The translations under genes were made by a program, and so were the position numbers. From positions 1 to 64,000 of the forward strand of contig JAKOUY010000037.1 in the NCBI GenBank assembly GCA_029782355.1: a DNA stretch of 64,000 bases, written 5' to 3'. Shown here in pieces: positions 56,230 to 64,000 of this stretch. Every line of letters starts with the position of its first letter. Position 1 is the stretch's first letter. This DNA comes from Actinomycetes bacterium (GTDB taxonomy: Bacteria > Actinomycetota > Acidimicrobiia > Acidimicrobiales > Ilumatobacteraceae). Below the pieces are notes generated by a model that saw only the letters and a program-made list of their open reading frames with translations, did no database searches and was not told the origin of the DNA.

Positions 56230-57631
56230 CCAGGTCGGCGCGGCGGACCTTGCCGATCTCGTTGCGCGGCAGGACCTCGACGAAGACGATGTCCGCCGGC
56301 ACCTTGTAGGGGACCAGGTTGGTCCGGCAGGCGGCCTCCAGCGCGGTGCGCAGGGCGCGCCGGTCGGCATCGGCTGCGGCCACCACGAAGGCCACCGGAA
56401 CCTCGCCGAGGCGCTCGTCGGGCACCCCGGCAACGGCTGCCTCGATCACGCCGGGAACCGCAGCGATGACTTCGTCGACCTCGTCGGGGAAGATCTTGTT
56501 CCCACCGCGGTTGATCAGGTCGGTCCGGCGCCCCTCGATCCAGACGAAGCCGTCGGGGTCGAGGCGCGCCAGGTCCCCGGTGCGGACGAACCCGTCCGGC
56601 GTGACCCGCCCGCCGAGATCGGCCCCGCCGGCGTACCCGGCTGCTCGATTGGGCGGACGGACCAGCAGCTCGCCGACCCCGTTGGCATCGGGCGCATCGA
56701 TCCGCAGATCCACGCCGGGGTGCGGCCGACCGACCGATCCGATCTTGCCGGGGTGCTCGCGCGCCATGGCCGCGGTCCAGCCGACGACCTCGCCGATCTC
56801 CGCCTGGCCGTAGCCGTTCAGCACGGTCACGCCGAAGCGCTCGGTGAAGCGGCGGGCCTGGAACGGTGAGAGCGGGGCGGTGATCGAGCGCACGTAGCGC
56901 AACGGCTCGAGCCCGGTCACGTCGCTGTCGTTGAGCATGGCGATGGCGGCTGGCGGGAGCACGGTGGAGCGGATCCCGTGTCGGCCCACCGCTTCGGCAA
57001 AGGCGTGACTGTCGAAGCGGTCCATGACCACCAGCGGAGCGCCGGCGCGCAATCCGAACAGGGCGTTGTAGATGCCGGCGTTCAGCGCCATCGACACCGG
57101 GATCAGGTTCGGTGTCGGCCGGCGGTCCACGGCGGGCGCGGCTGCCACCCCGCGCAGCGGGGTCAGCACCCGGTCGATCAGCTCGAGATAGGCGGCGTGG
57201 GTGTGCACGACCGGCTTGGGTCGGCCGGTCGTGCCCGAGGTCCACAGGACGAACGCCGCGCCGTCGTCGTACCGGCGATCGAGGCCGGTCCGGCGGATCC
57301 CGTTGGCGTCGAGCAGCAGCGCCGGCCGGGTGGCGTCGAGCACGTCGTCGAGCGCAGCCGGCGGAAGGCGGGGATTGAGCGGGACGAACACGCCGCCGGC
57401 GGCCCACACCGCCGTCATCGCCACCACCACGTCGGCCCCGTCGAGCAGGACCCCGACCGCGTGCTGGTCGGCCAGGCCGGCGTGGCGCAGCGCCCCGGCG
57501 AGATCGTCGACCGCACGGCGTGCCTCGGCGGTGGTCCACGTCCGGGTGCTGCCGACCAGCACGACCTGGTCGTCGCCCAGTGGGTGCCGCATCAGCAGGT
57601 CGGCCAGCGTGGCCGCGGTGGCGTCGCTCAC
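56204..57631 (-). CDS. AMP-binding acyl-CoA ligase family protein
   Basis: 475 residues. A3-type motif L-W-T-S-G-T-T-G-R-P-K-P, N-G-Y-G-Q-A-E-I, R-T-G-D-L-A-R-L and the late catalytic lysine in R-N-E-I-G-K-V-R are present. It activates a carboxylic acid as acyl-CoA via acyl-AMP. GTG 57631 overlaps the acyl-CoA dehydrogenase stop by 4 nt; the open frame continues upstream as shadow. Confidence 0.9.
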   Translation of the reverse strand: MSDATAATLADLLMRHPLGDDQVVLVGSTRTWTTAEARRAVDDLAGALRHAGLADQHAVGVLLDGADVVVAMTAVWAAGGVFVPLNPRLPPAALDDVLDATRPALLLDANGIRRTGLDRRYDDGAAFVLWTSGTTGRPKPVVHTHAAYLELIDRVLTPLRGVAAAPAVDRRPTPNLIPVSMALNAGIYNALFGLRAGAPLVVMDRFDSHAFAEAVGRHGIRSTVLPPAAIAMLNDSDVTGLEPLRYVRSITAPLSPFQARRFTERFGVTVLNGYGQAEIGEVVGWTAAMAREHPGKIGSVGRPHPGVDLRIDAPDANGVGELLVRPPNRAAGYAGGADLGGRVTPDGFVRTGDLARLDPDGFVWIEGRRTDLINRGGNKIFPDEVDEVIAAVPGVIEAAVAGVPDERLGEVPVAFVVAAADADRRALRTALEAACRTNLVPYKVPADIVFVEVLPRNEIGKVRRADLVRSATDPR

Positions 57632-58905
57632 GACCGGGGCACCTCCTCCCAGGGCGCGCCGTGGTACGGATCGGGCTCGCGTGGCAGGCCGAGGATCTGC
57701 TCGCCGATCACGTTGCGGTTGATCTCCGTGGTCCCGCCCTCGATGGTGTTCGCCAGGCTGCGCAGCATGCCGGCCACCTCGTAGGGCAGGTCGGCGGCCC
57801 ACCCTTCCGGGCCGACTGCGGCGCTTCGCCGCTCGAAGGCCACCGCCCCCGCGCCCAACAGGTCGGCGGCGGCCCGCTGGATGCGCTGGTTCAGCGAACC
57901 CTGGTGGACCTTGCCGATCGATGCCGCCGGGCCGGGCGTCCCACCGGCCTTCACCGCGGCGCGAACCCGCTCGTTCGTCCACCGGCGGATCCGCTCCTCG
58001 CTGAGCAAGCCGACCAACCGCTGACGGGTGGCCGGCTCGTCCCACCGTCCGAGGCGCCGAGCGGTGGCGATCAGCCGCTCAGCCCCGCTGCCACCGATGC
58101 GGTCGACGCCGCCCGAGCCGGCGCCGGCCACCATCTGGCGTTCGCCCGACAGCGTGGCGTTGCCCACCCGCCAGCCGTCGCCCACGGCGCCGACCCGGTC
58201 GGTGTCGGGGACCCGCACCTCGTCGAGCCACACCTCGTTGAACTCGACCTCGCCACCGAGGTGGCGCAGCTCACGGATCTCGACGCCGGGGGCGCGCAGG
58301 TCGACGACGAAGAAGGTGATCCCCTGGCGCTTGGGTGCATGCGGGTCGGTGCGCGCCAGGCAGACGCCGAACTCGCTCTCGTGGGCCCAGGTCGTCCAGA
58401 CCTTCTGGCCGCTGAGCACCCACTCGTCGCCGTCGCGCTCGGCGCGCGTCGACAGGGAGGCCAGGTCGCTGCCGGCGCCCGGCTCGCTGAACAGCTGGCA
58501 CCACCGTTCGGTGTTGGCCACGATGGGCGGCAGGTAGCGCAGCCGCTGGGCCTCGGTGCCGTGGGCGAACAGCGGCGCAGCGGCGTTGTTCAGCCCGAGC
58601 GGGTTGAGTCGACCGAGGTTGTAGGGAGCCAGCACCGTCTCGGCGAGGCGGGCCTGCGCAGGACGCAGGCCGAGCCCGCCGTAGGGCACCGGCCACGTCG
58701 GCACGACCAACCCGGACGCGGCGAACACGGGGTACCAGGCGGCGTACTCCTGGCGGCTGCGGACGGCGCGGATCGCGGCTCGACCGCGCGACGCGGCGTC
58801 ACGCCACGGTGCAGGCACGCGGTCGATCACCCACTGGCGGACCACTTCGCCGATCCGCTCGGCGGACGAGTCGGCGTCGAGCGGCAGCCGAGCATCGTCC
58901 GACAT
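57628..58905 (-). CDS. Acyl-CoA dehydrogenase family protein
   Basis: 425 residues. F-S-E-P-G-A-G-S-D-L-A-S-L and K-V-W-T-T-W-A-H are the FAD/substrate motifs, and G-T-T-E-I-N-R-N-V closes the fold. The group resembles the large FadE heterodimer subunits used for steroid and isoprenoid side chains. No partner subunit is next to it. The gene is divergent from the dehydratase with only 26 nt, holding an AT-rich site. Confidence 0.9.
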   Translation of the reverse strand: MSDDARLPLDADSSAERIGEVVRQWVIDRVPAPWRDAASRGRAAIRAVRSRQEYAAWYPVFAASGLVVPTWPVPYGGLGLRPAQARLAETVLAPYNLGRLNPLGLNNAAAPLFAHGTEAQRLRYLPPIVANTERWCQLFSEPGAGSDLASLSTRAERDGDEWVLSGQKVWTTWAHESEFGVCLARTDPHAPKRQGITFFVVDLRAPGVEIRELRHLGGEVEFNEVWLDEVRVPDTDRVGAVGDGWRVGNATLSGERQMVAGAGSGGVDRIGGSGAERLIATARRLGRWDEPATRQRLVGLLSEERIRRWTNERVRAAVKAGGTPGPAASIGKVHQGSLNQRIQRAAADLLGAGAVAFERRSAAVGPEGWAADLPYEVAGMLRSLANTIEGGTTEINRNVIGEQILGLPREPDPYHGAPWEEVPRS

Positions 58906-58931
58906 GAGATTTCATACTATATATAACGATC
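58906..58931. promoter_or_regulatory. AT-rich operator-like site 2 in the 26-nt divergent gap
   Basis: The whole gap between two divergent starts is AT-rich. Read on the minus strand it contains TATATATAGTATGAAATC, comparable to TATATAAGATGCAATC of site 1. The palindrome is poor and the alignment needs a two-base gap. It must hold overlapping promoters for both genes. Confidence 0.4.
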
Positions 58932-60227
58932 ATGTCGACCGACCCGGCGATCACCGACGAGCGCCTCGCCGCGCTGCGCCGCCGGATCGGCGTGCCGGCA
59001 CCCCACCCCCAGCCGCCGTGGTACCGCAGCCCGGGCCCGGATGCCTTCCGCCACGTGGCCGAGGCGATCGGCGACGACAACCCGTTGTGGTGCGAGCCGC
59101 AGTACGCCACGGCCAGCGTGTGGGCCGGGCCGATCGCCTCGCCGAGCCTCAACGGCGGGGACACGCTGGTGGGCGAGAACGAGGTCGCCGAGCTCGATGG
59201 CGAGACCCGCGCCCTGCTGAAGGGCGATCCGCTCACAGGGGCCCACGCCTACTACGCGGCGAGCGCCCGGGAGTGGTGGTCGCCGCTGCGGCCGGAGTCG
59301 ACGATCGGCCGGCGCAACGCCCTGGTCGGCGCCCTGGACAAGACCGGCGAGTTCGCCGGACGGACCGTGCACGAGTGGACCGCCGAGGTCTTCGGCACGG
59401 CGTCGGGCATGCTGTCCGCCCAGTACCGGTTGATGATCCGAACCGATCGGGGCGCGGTGGAGCGCCGATCGTCGGAGACGCCGCCCGCCGAGGTGGAGAT
59501 CCGCCCGTACACCCCCGAGCAGCTGGCCGAGATCGACGCGGCCTATGCAGCCGAACCGGCGCGCCGCCGGGGCGCCGCGCCACGCTGGTGGGAGGACGTC
59601 GCCGTCGGCGACTCCCTGGGGCCGCTGGTCAAGGGGCCGCTGCGGGTGACCGACATGATCGTCTGGCACACCGGCATGGGCATGGGCCTGTACGGCGTCA
59701 AGGCTCTGCGCCTCTCCTACCAGCAACGGCAGAAGACGCCGGGGTTCTTCCGCCCCGACCACCTGAACATCCCCGACGTCTACCAGCGGGTGCATTGGGA
59801 CCAGGACTGGGCTCGCCGCGCCGGCAACCCGTCGATCTACGACTACGGGCGGATGCGCGAAGCCTGGCTGATCCACCTGTGCACCGACTGGATGGGCGAC
59901 GACGCCTGGCTGGCGGCACTGGACGTCGAGTTCCGCAAGTTCAACTACGTCGGCGACACCCACTGGATGCGCGGCACGGTGACCCGCCGCTACCTGGCCG
60001 ACGGTCGCCCGGCGGTGGATGCCGACATCTGGGGCGAGAACCAGCGCGGCGAGGTGACCTGCCCGGGGCATGCCACGATCCTGCTGCCCAGTCGGGAGCA
60101 CGGGCCGGTGCGCCTGCCCGAACCACCCGGCGGGGCGAGCACCTGCCAGGCGACCCTCGACGCCCTGGTGCGCCGCGTCGCCGAGACCGGCTCGGCGACG
60201 ACCCGGCCTGCCGGATCGCCGAGCTGA
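58932..60227 (+). CDS. MaoC/FAS1-like dehydratase (hotdog) domain protein
   Basis: 431 residues, probably a double hotdog. The N-terminal half has A-E-A-I-G-D-D-N-P-L-W near residue 45, the MaoC-type substrate helix; the second half begins near W-W-E-D-V-A-V-G-D and includes T-D-M-I-V-W-H. Likely function is hydration of an enoyl-CoA in a degradative pathway. ATG 58932 directly follows the AT-rich site, with no room for a Shine-Dalgarno beyond ACGATC, so translation may be leaderless. Confidence 0.75.
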   Translation: MSTDPAITDERLAALRRRIGVPAPHPQPPWYRSPGPDAFRHVAEAIGDDNPLWCEPQYATASVWAGPIASPSLNGGDTLVGENEVAELDGETRALLKGDPLTGAHAYYAASAREWWSPLRPESTIGRRNALVGALDKTGEFAGRTVHEWTAEVFGTASGMLSAQYRLMIRTDRGAVERRSSETPPAEVEIRPYTPEQLAEIDAAYAAEPARRRGAAPRWWEDVAVGDSLGPLVKGPLRVTDMIVWHTGMGMGLYGVKALRLSYQQRQKTPGFFRPDHLNIPDVYQRVHWDQDWARRAGNPSIYDYGRMREAWLIHLCTDWMGDDAWLAALDVEFRKFNYVGDTHWMRGTVTRRYLADGRPAVDADIWGENQRGEVTCPGHATILLPSREHGPVRLPEPPGGASTCQATLDALVRRVAETGSATTRPAGSPS

Positions 60228-60256
60228 CACCACGTGACCAGAGGAAAGGACCGACG

Positions 60257-61084
60257 ATGAACCTCAACGACTTCCGCTACCTCGGACGGCGTGCCGTCGT
60301 GGTGGGCGGCGCCACCGGGATGGGGGCCGCGGCCGTCGACCTGCTCGTCGAGTTGGAGGCCGAGGTCGTGGTCATGGACCGCGCCCCGGTGCAGCGTGAC
60401 GACGTCCAGTTCGAGGCCTGCGACCTCGCCGACCGAGCCAGCATCGACGCCGCCGTGGAAGCCTGTGGCGGGCCGATCAACGCCCTGTTCAGCTGCGCCG
60501 GCGTGGCCGACGGAACGCCGGGCATCGAGCGGATCAACTTCATCGGCCACCGCCACGTCATCGACCGGATACTGGCGGAGAACCTGATGCCGCACGGCGG
60601 GTCGATCTCGATGATCTCCTCGGCCGCCGGCCTGGCGTGGGAGAAGCACCTCGACCGGCTGAAGGACTACCTCGACACGCCGGACTTCGACAGCGCCGTG
60701 GCCTGGATCGCGGCCAACCCAGGGACCGACACCTACATGTGGAGCAAGGAGGCGATCTGCGCCTACGTCGCCCGCCAGGCGTTCCCGATGCTGCAACGCA
60801 AGATCCGGATCAACGCCATCCTCCCCGGTCCGACGGACACCCCCCTGGCCCGGGCGAATGCGGAGACCTGGCTCGGGTTCGGGCAGGACTACCGCTCCGA
60901 CACCGGCATCGACGCCTCGACACCCGACGAGCAGGCGGCGGTCCTGGTGTTCCTCGGCAGCCATGCGGCGCGCGGGGTCAATGGCGTGACGCTGATCACC
61001 GATGCCGGGTACCTGGCCTCGGGGGTCACCGGCTCCTACCCGGCGGCCACGCCGGTTGCCGACTTCCTGTACGGCCGCTACTGA
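60257..61084 (+). CDS. SDR-family oxidoreductase (3-alpha-hydroxysteroid dehydrogenase-like)
   Basis: 275 residues. V-V-V-G-G-A-T-G-M-G binds the cofactor; catalytic S-S-A-A-G and Y-M-W-S-K are present; a long insertion (H-L-D-R-L-K-D-Y-L-D) before the catalytic tyrosine and the final D-A-G-Y-L-A-S-G resemble the 3-alpha-HSD/carbonyl reductase group. A strong GAGGAAAGGA ribosome site sets ATG 60257. It is 29 nt after the dehydratase and likely co-transcribed. Confidence 0.85.
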   Translation: MNLNDFRYLGRRAVVVGGATGMGAAAVDLLVELEAEVVVMDRAPVQRDDVQFEACDLADRASIDAAVEACGGPINALFSCAGVADGTPGIERINFIGHRHVIDRILAENLMPHGGSISMISSAAGLAWEKHLDRLKDYLDTPDFDSAVAWIAANPGTDTYMWSKEAICAYVARQAFPMLQRKIRINAILPGPTDTPLARANAETWLGFGQDYRSDTGIDASTPDEQAAVLVFLGSHAARGVNGVTLITDAGYLASGVTGSYPAATPVADFLYGRY

Positions 61085-61107
61085 CCGGCGCTGAGCGGCG
61101 GCTCAGC
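61081..61107. terminator. Duplicated stop region plus GCTGAGC/GCTCAGC hairpin
   Basis: CTGACCGGCG (61081-61090) is followed by CTGAGCGGCG (61091-61100); the first holds the SDR stop. GCTGAGC (61090-61096) pairs with GCTCAGC (61101-61107), which contains the convergent amidohydrolase stop. It is very similar to the hairpin at 1280-1298. Confidence 0.5.
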
Positions 61108-62338
61108 CCAGTCCCAGCAGGTCGATGGCGTTGCCCCGGGCGATGCGCTCGACCTGCCACGGCGCCAGGTGGCCGAACTGCTCGGCGGCGGCCCGCCGGG
61201 AATGTGGCCAGGTGGAGTCCTGGTGCGGGTAGTCGGTCTCGAACAGCACGTTGTCGATGCCCACGGCGTCGATCATCTGCACGCCGATGGCGTCCTTGAA
61301 GAAGCACGACAGGACACGCCCGGGGTAGTAGGTCGAGGGTGGCTCCGGGCAGTACTGCTTGGAGTGGCTCCACCCCCGGTGGGTCTCCCACACGTCGTCG
61401 GTGCGCTCCAGCACGTACGGGATCCACCCGATCTGGGCCTCGGCGTACAGCAACCTGAGTCGTGGAAAGCGGTGCAGCACGCCGGACAGCAGGAACTCGG
61501 TCATCGAGGTCACGCTGTTGCCGAAGATGGTGATCGCCCCGACCGCCTCGGGCGCGTCGGGCGAGCACTGCGGCGTCTTGGTGCCCGAGCCGATGTGCAT
61601 TGCCAGCACCGTGCCCGTCTCGGCGCAGGTGGCGAACAGTGGATCCCACTCCCCACTGAAGATGCTGGGCAGGCCGAGGTAGCTGGGCATCTCGCTGAAG
61701 CACACGGCGCGCACGCCGCGCTCGGCGTTGCGACGGACCTCGGCCACGGCGAGGTCGACGTCCCACATCGGGATCAGGCAGAGGGGCAGCAGCCGCCCGT
61801 GGCTGCCGGCGCACCACTCCTCGACCATCCAGTCGTTGTAGGCCTGGACGCACAGCAGCGCCAGATGGCGATCCTTGCCCCACAGGAACAGCTGGCCGCA
61901 GAACCGCGGGTAGTTGGGAAAGCACAACTGGGCTTCGACGCCGTTGACGTCCATGTCGGCGAGGCGTTCCGCCGGATCGAAGCAGCCCGGGCGCATCTCG
62001 TCGTAGGTCACCCCGATCATCTGGATCTCCTCGGCCGGGAAGCCGGCGGCGGCGATCGGACGCTTGACCTGGGCGTAATGGTCCTCGTAGTGCCACCAGG
62101 CGGCCAGCGGGCCCTCGGTGCCCGGCGACTCGATGTAGGTGGCGCCGTCGAGCTTCGGCACGCCCCGCGGGAGCAGCTCGATGCGCGGCCCGACCTCCAC
62201 GTATCGGGACGGGAGCCGGCTGGACCAGACGTGGGACGGCTCGACCACGTGGGCGTCGACGTCGATCAGCGGGGGGATCTTGGCGATCCGGGCGTCGAGA
62301 TCCGACGGATCGGCGGGCGGGGATGGGGCGTGGGTCAT
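61103..62338 (-). CDS. Amidohydrolase (ACMSD-like) family protein
   Basis: 411 residues. The metal motif appears as D-V-D-A-H-V-V-E-P; the later histidine is in V-L-A-M-H-I-G-S and the catalytic aspartate region is L-F-E-T-D-Y-P-H-Q-D. The family includes decarboxylases and hydrolases of aromatic-derived intermediates. ATG 62338 starts after a long shadow extension. It is the second gene of a leftward pair with the NIPSNAP-like gene (23 nt). Confidence 0.88.
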   Translation of the reverse strand: MTHAPSPPADPSDLDARIAKIPPLIDVDAHVVEPSHVWSSRLPSRYVEVGPRIELLPRGVPKLDGATYIESPGTEGPLAAWWHYEDHYAQVKRPIAAAGFPAEEIQMIGVTYDEMRPGCFDPAERLADMDVNGVEAQLCFPNYPRFCGQLFLWGKDRHLALLCVQAYNDWMVEEWCAGSHGRLLPLCLIPMWDVDLAVAEVRRNAERGVRAVCFSEMPSYLGLPSIFSGEWDPLFATCAETGTVLAMHIGSGTKTPQCSPDAPEAVGAITIFGNSVTSMTEFLLSGVLHRFPRLRLLYAEAQIGWIPYVLERTDDVWETHRGWSHSKQYCPEPPSTYYPGRVLSCFFKDAIGVQMIDAVGIDNVLFETDYPHQDSTWPHSRRAAAEQFGHLAPWQVERIARGNAIDLLGLG

Positions 62339-62361
62339 GGTCGTGGCAGGTCCTCGGGTGT

Positions 62362-63201
62362 TCAGCAGACGTTGTCGGGGCCCGTGACGTCGGCTCCGGT
62401 CAGGTCGGTGGGGGCCGGTGAGGCCCCGGTTGCTCCGGGGCCGGCGCGTCCGGCCAGCCACTGGTCCAAGGACGCGTCCTCCCAGTCGGGGGGCCCGTAG
62501 ACCGTGCGCGGCAGCGGGGTCATCAGCTGGCTGAGGCCACCGCGCACGTACTGCGCGGCGGTGAGTTCCCACTGGCGCAGCCGATCGTCGGCCGAGCCGG
62601 CGTCGTCCAGGCCCCAGGCGGCGTCGCGGGCCATGCGCAGCTCGGTCTGGTCGGCGATGGTGGTGGCCCAGACCAGCACCACCTCGTGGAGGTTGCCGAG
62701 CACCTCGTAGATGCCGGTCACTTGGTGTCCATGGTCGGCCATCAGCGGCACCCGCCGCGTGGCCACCAGGTCGAGGAACTCCAGCCGGCGGGTCGGGTCG
62801 ACCTCGAGGATCTCGTGCACGAAGATCGTCCCGCGGATCCCACGAGCGGCGATCTCGGCGGTGGTCGGGCTACCCGGCACGCCGCCCAGGAGCCGATCGA
62901 ACCCGCCGCTGCGCCACTGTGCGGCCACGTCCCACCAATCGCCGTAGAACGCTTTGCGGCGCTTCAGGTTGAGCCGGTCGACGTTGGCAGCCCAGCCCTC
63001 CCAGCCGCGATCACCGCAGTCCCAGATGTTGACCACCTGTGGCCAGCGGCCGCCGCCGGGGGCGCAGACGTAGAACGAGCCCTGCAGGTTGAACATGTCC
63101 GGCATGCGCAGGACCGGGTCCTTCCAGAGGTGCTCCATGTAGTCGTACTGGCCTTGCCCGACGATGTCGACGACTTCGTGGAGGAACAGACTGCGTGCCA
63201 T
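62362..63201 (-). CDS. NIPSNAP/dimeric alpha-beta barrel-like protein
   Basis: 279 residues. L-F-L-H-E-V-V-D-I-V-G-Q-G-Q-Y-D-Y and, after a middle region, F-V-H-E-I-L-E-V-D-P-T-R-R-L-E-F-L look like two repeats of a ferredoxin-like fold, each beginning with a strand and E-V-x-P/G. This is the NIPSNAP pattern, but the match is by eye. The last 35 residues are low-complexity. Its presence beside CoA-catabolic genes suggests binding or isomerisation of an intermediate. It is divergent from an acyl-CoA synthetase across an operator site. Confidence 0.55.
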   Translation of the reverse strand: MARSLFLHEVVDIVGQGQYDYMEHLWKDPVLRMPDMFNLQGSFYVCAPGGGRWPQVVNIWDCGDRGWEGWAANVDRLNLKRRKAFYGDWWDVAAQWRSGGFDRLLGGVPGSPTTAEIAARGIRGTIFVHEILEVDPTRRLEFLDLVATRRVPLMADHGHQVTGIYEVLGNLHEVVLVWATTIADQTELRMARDAAWGLDDAGSADDRLRQWELTAAQYVRGGLSQLMTPLPRTVYGPPDWEDASLDQWLAGRAGPGATGASPAPTDLTGADVTGPDNVC

Positions 63202-63233
63202 TCGGGGTGTCTCCCGGTCCGTTGGACGAGCCT

Positions 63234-63256
63234 GAACTGTATATCATCTGCAATTC
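63234..63256. promoter_or_regulatory. Operator-like AT-rich site 3, touching the next start codon
   Basis: 23 nt with GTATAT near the left and TGCAAT near the right, the same two words as site 1 at the same spacing; 17 of 23 positions agree. It ends directly before ATG 63257. Binding here would cover the start of the acyl-CoA synthetase transcript and lies 33 nt from the divergent NIPSNAP-like start. Confidence 0.6.
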
Positions 63257-64000
63257 ATGGAGCCGATCTGGAGCAGCCACCCGCTGCGAACCGTCAACGG
63301 ATTGCTGGCGGCGCGACTGCGGAGCGATCCGGACGGTCCGTTCCTCGACGTCTGCGGGGTCACCTACACCGCCCGCCAGATCGACGTCCTGGCCAATCGG
63401 GTCGCCCACGGCCTGATCGATCGTGGGGTCCGTCCGGGTGACCGCGTCGCCACGCTCATCGACAACGCCCCCCAGGGTGCCGTGGCGTTCTACGCCACGC
63501 TGAAGGCCGGGGCGATCTACGTGCCGGTCAACGCCATGTTGAAGGGCCGCTCGTTGCGCCACCAGATGACCGATGCCGACGCCAAGGTGGTGATCGTCGG
63601 GGCCAACTACGCCGAGCGGATCGTGCCCGAGGTGCTCGGCGAGCACCTCGCCGTCGCCGTGGTCGTCGGCGACGGCGCGACCCTCGATCCGGCCGTGCCC
63701 TGGATCATGTGGGACGACGTGGTGAGCACCGACGAGTCGCCGACCGGTATCGAACCGGAGCCGTCCGACGGGGCGCTGATCATCTACACGGGCGGGACCA
63801 CCGGGCCGTCCAAGGGCTGCCTGCTCAGTCACAACTACGCCGTGGTCATGCCGGAGAGCAACGTCGTCACCTGGGGACGCACCGCCACCGACCGGGTGTG
63901 GACGCCGTTGCCCCTGTTCCACTTCAATGCCCTCGGCGTGTGCCTGATCGGCACGCTGATCGCCGGCGGCAGCGCGGTGATCCTCGATCGCTTCTCCGTC
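63257..64000 (+). CDS. AMP-binding acyl-CoA synthetase, N-terminal part
   Basis: 248 residues to the window edge, frame open. Y-T-G-G-T-T-G-P-S-K-G is the ATP-binding loop at about residue 178, and P-L-F-H-F-N-A follows. It resembles FadD/crotonobetaine-CoA ligase types. ATG 63257 abuts site 3; no Shine-Dalgarno is visible, so a leaderless transcript is plausible. The rest of the gene lies beyond the window. Confidence 0.9.
   Translation, partial: MEPIWSSHPLRTVNGLLAARLRSDPDGPFLDVCGVTYTARQIDVLANRVAHGLIDRGVRPGDRVATLIDNAPQGAVAFYATLKAGAIYVPVNAMLKGRSLRHQMTDADAKVVIVGANYAERIVPEVLGEHLAVAVVVGDGATLDPAVPWIMWDDVVSTDESPTGIEPEPSDGALIIYTGGTTGPSKGCLLSHNYAVVMPESNVVTWGRTATDRVWTPLPLFHFNALGVCLIGTLIAGGSAVILDRFSV

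Overview
The window is very GC-rich, densely packed chromosomal DNA from an actinobacterium. Support for this: a mycothiol synthase gene (mshD), a DUF3499 protein, a WS/DGAT wax-ester/triacylglycerol synthase, an AldR-like regulator divergent from ald, GTG starts at many operon junctions and 1-8 nt overlaps between consecutive genes. Placement nearer Acidimicrobiia than Mycobacteriales or Streptomyces is only my impression. No rRNA, prophage or CRISPR is present; the only mobile DNA is the tail of an IS3-type transposase at the left edge.

Layout. 1-7.6 kb: IS fragment, Gfo/Idh/MocA oxidoreductase, MFS permease, CapA-like protein, a lipoprotein, a crotonase, an ATP-dependent DNA ligase whose N-terminal linker carries a five-copy repeat array, and thymidine kinase. 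7.6-14.8 kb: DUF4190 protein, glutamate synthase gltBD and a LysM lipoprotein. 14.8-23.1 kb: a lipid island. A leftward operon encodes an acyl-CoA-reductase/HAD fusion, a zinc dehydrogenase, a LarA-like protein and a PlsC-type acyltransferase; rightward lie tetR and WS/DGAT, with a 26-bp perfect palindrome between the two directions. 23.1-30.4 kb: VWA protein, then peptidoglycan/alanine genes (ddl, murF, ald, aldR) and an MFS permease. 30.4-36.7 kb: polyamine module with an aminobutyraldehyde-type dehydrogenase, an AsnC regulator and a Pot transporter in which the ATPase and the solute-binding protein are one polypeptide. 36.7-43.2 kb: 2-hydroxyacid dehydrogenase, DUF2087 regulator, tRNA-Val(CAC), NTF2-like protein, phosphodiester glycosidase, secreted alpha-amylase with unusual repeats, DUF3499 and SRPBCC proteins. 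43.1-48.9 kb: mshD-pepF-rlmN-ABC operon, nth, and a structured small-RNA locus resembling 6C RNA. 49-52.7 kb: hisCBHAF. 52.8-64 kb: a catabolic CoA-thioester cluster (NTF2, epimerase, SDRs, two acyl-CoA ligases, acyl-CoA dehydrogenase, hotdog dehydratase, amidohydrolase, NIPSNAP-like) with AT-rich operator-like sites at its promoters.

Most unusual: (i) the PotA-TM-PotD fusion; (ii) palindromic repeats inside two unrelated coding sequences (DNA ligase and alpha-amylase), both with a 51-nt, frame-preserving period; (iii) a three-hairpin RNA candidate with its own promoter and terminator; (iv) a shared 23-nt operator in the catabolic cluster; (v) tandem micro-duplications that copy stop-codon regions at several gene ends. 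All assignments come from reading motifs by eye; no database search was run.
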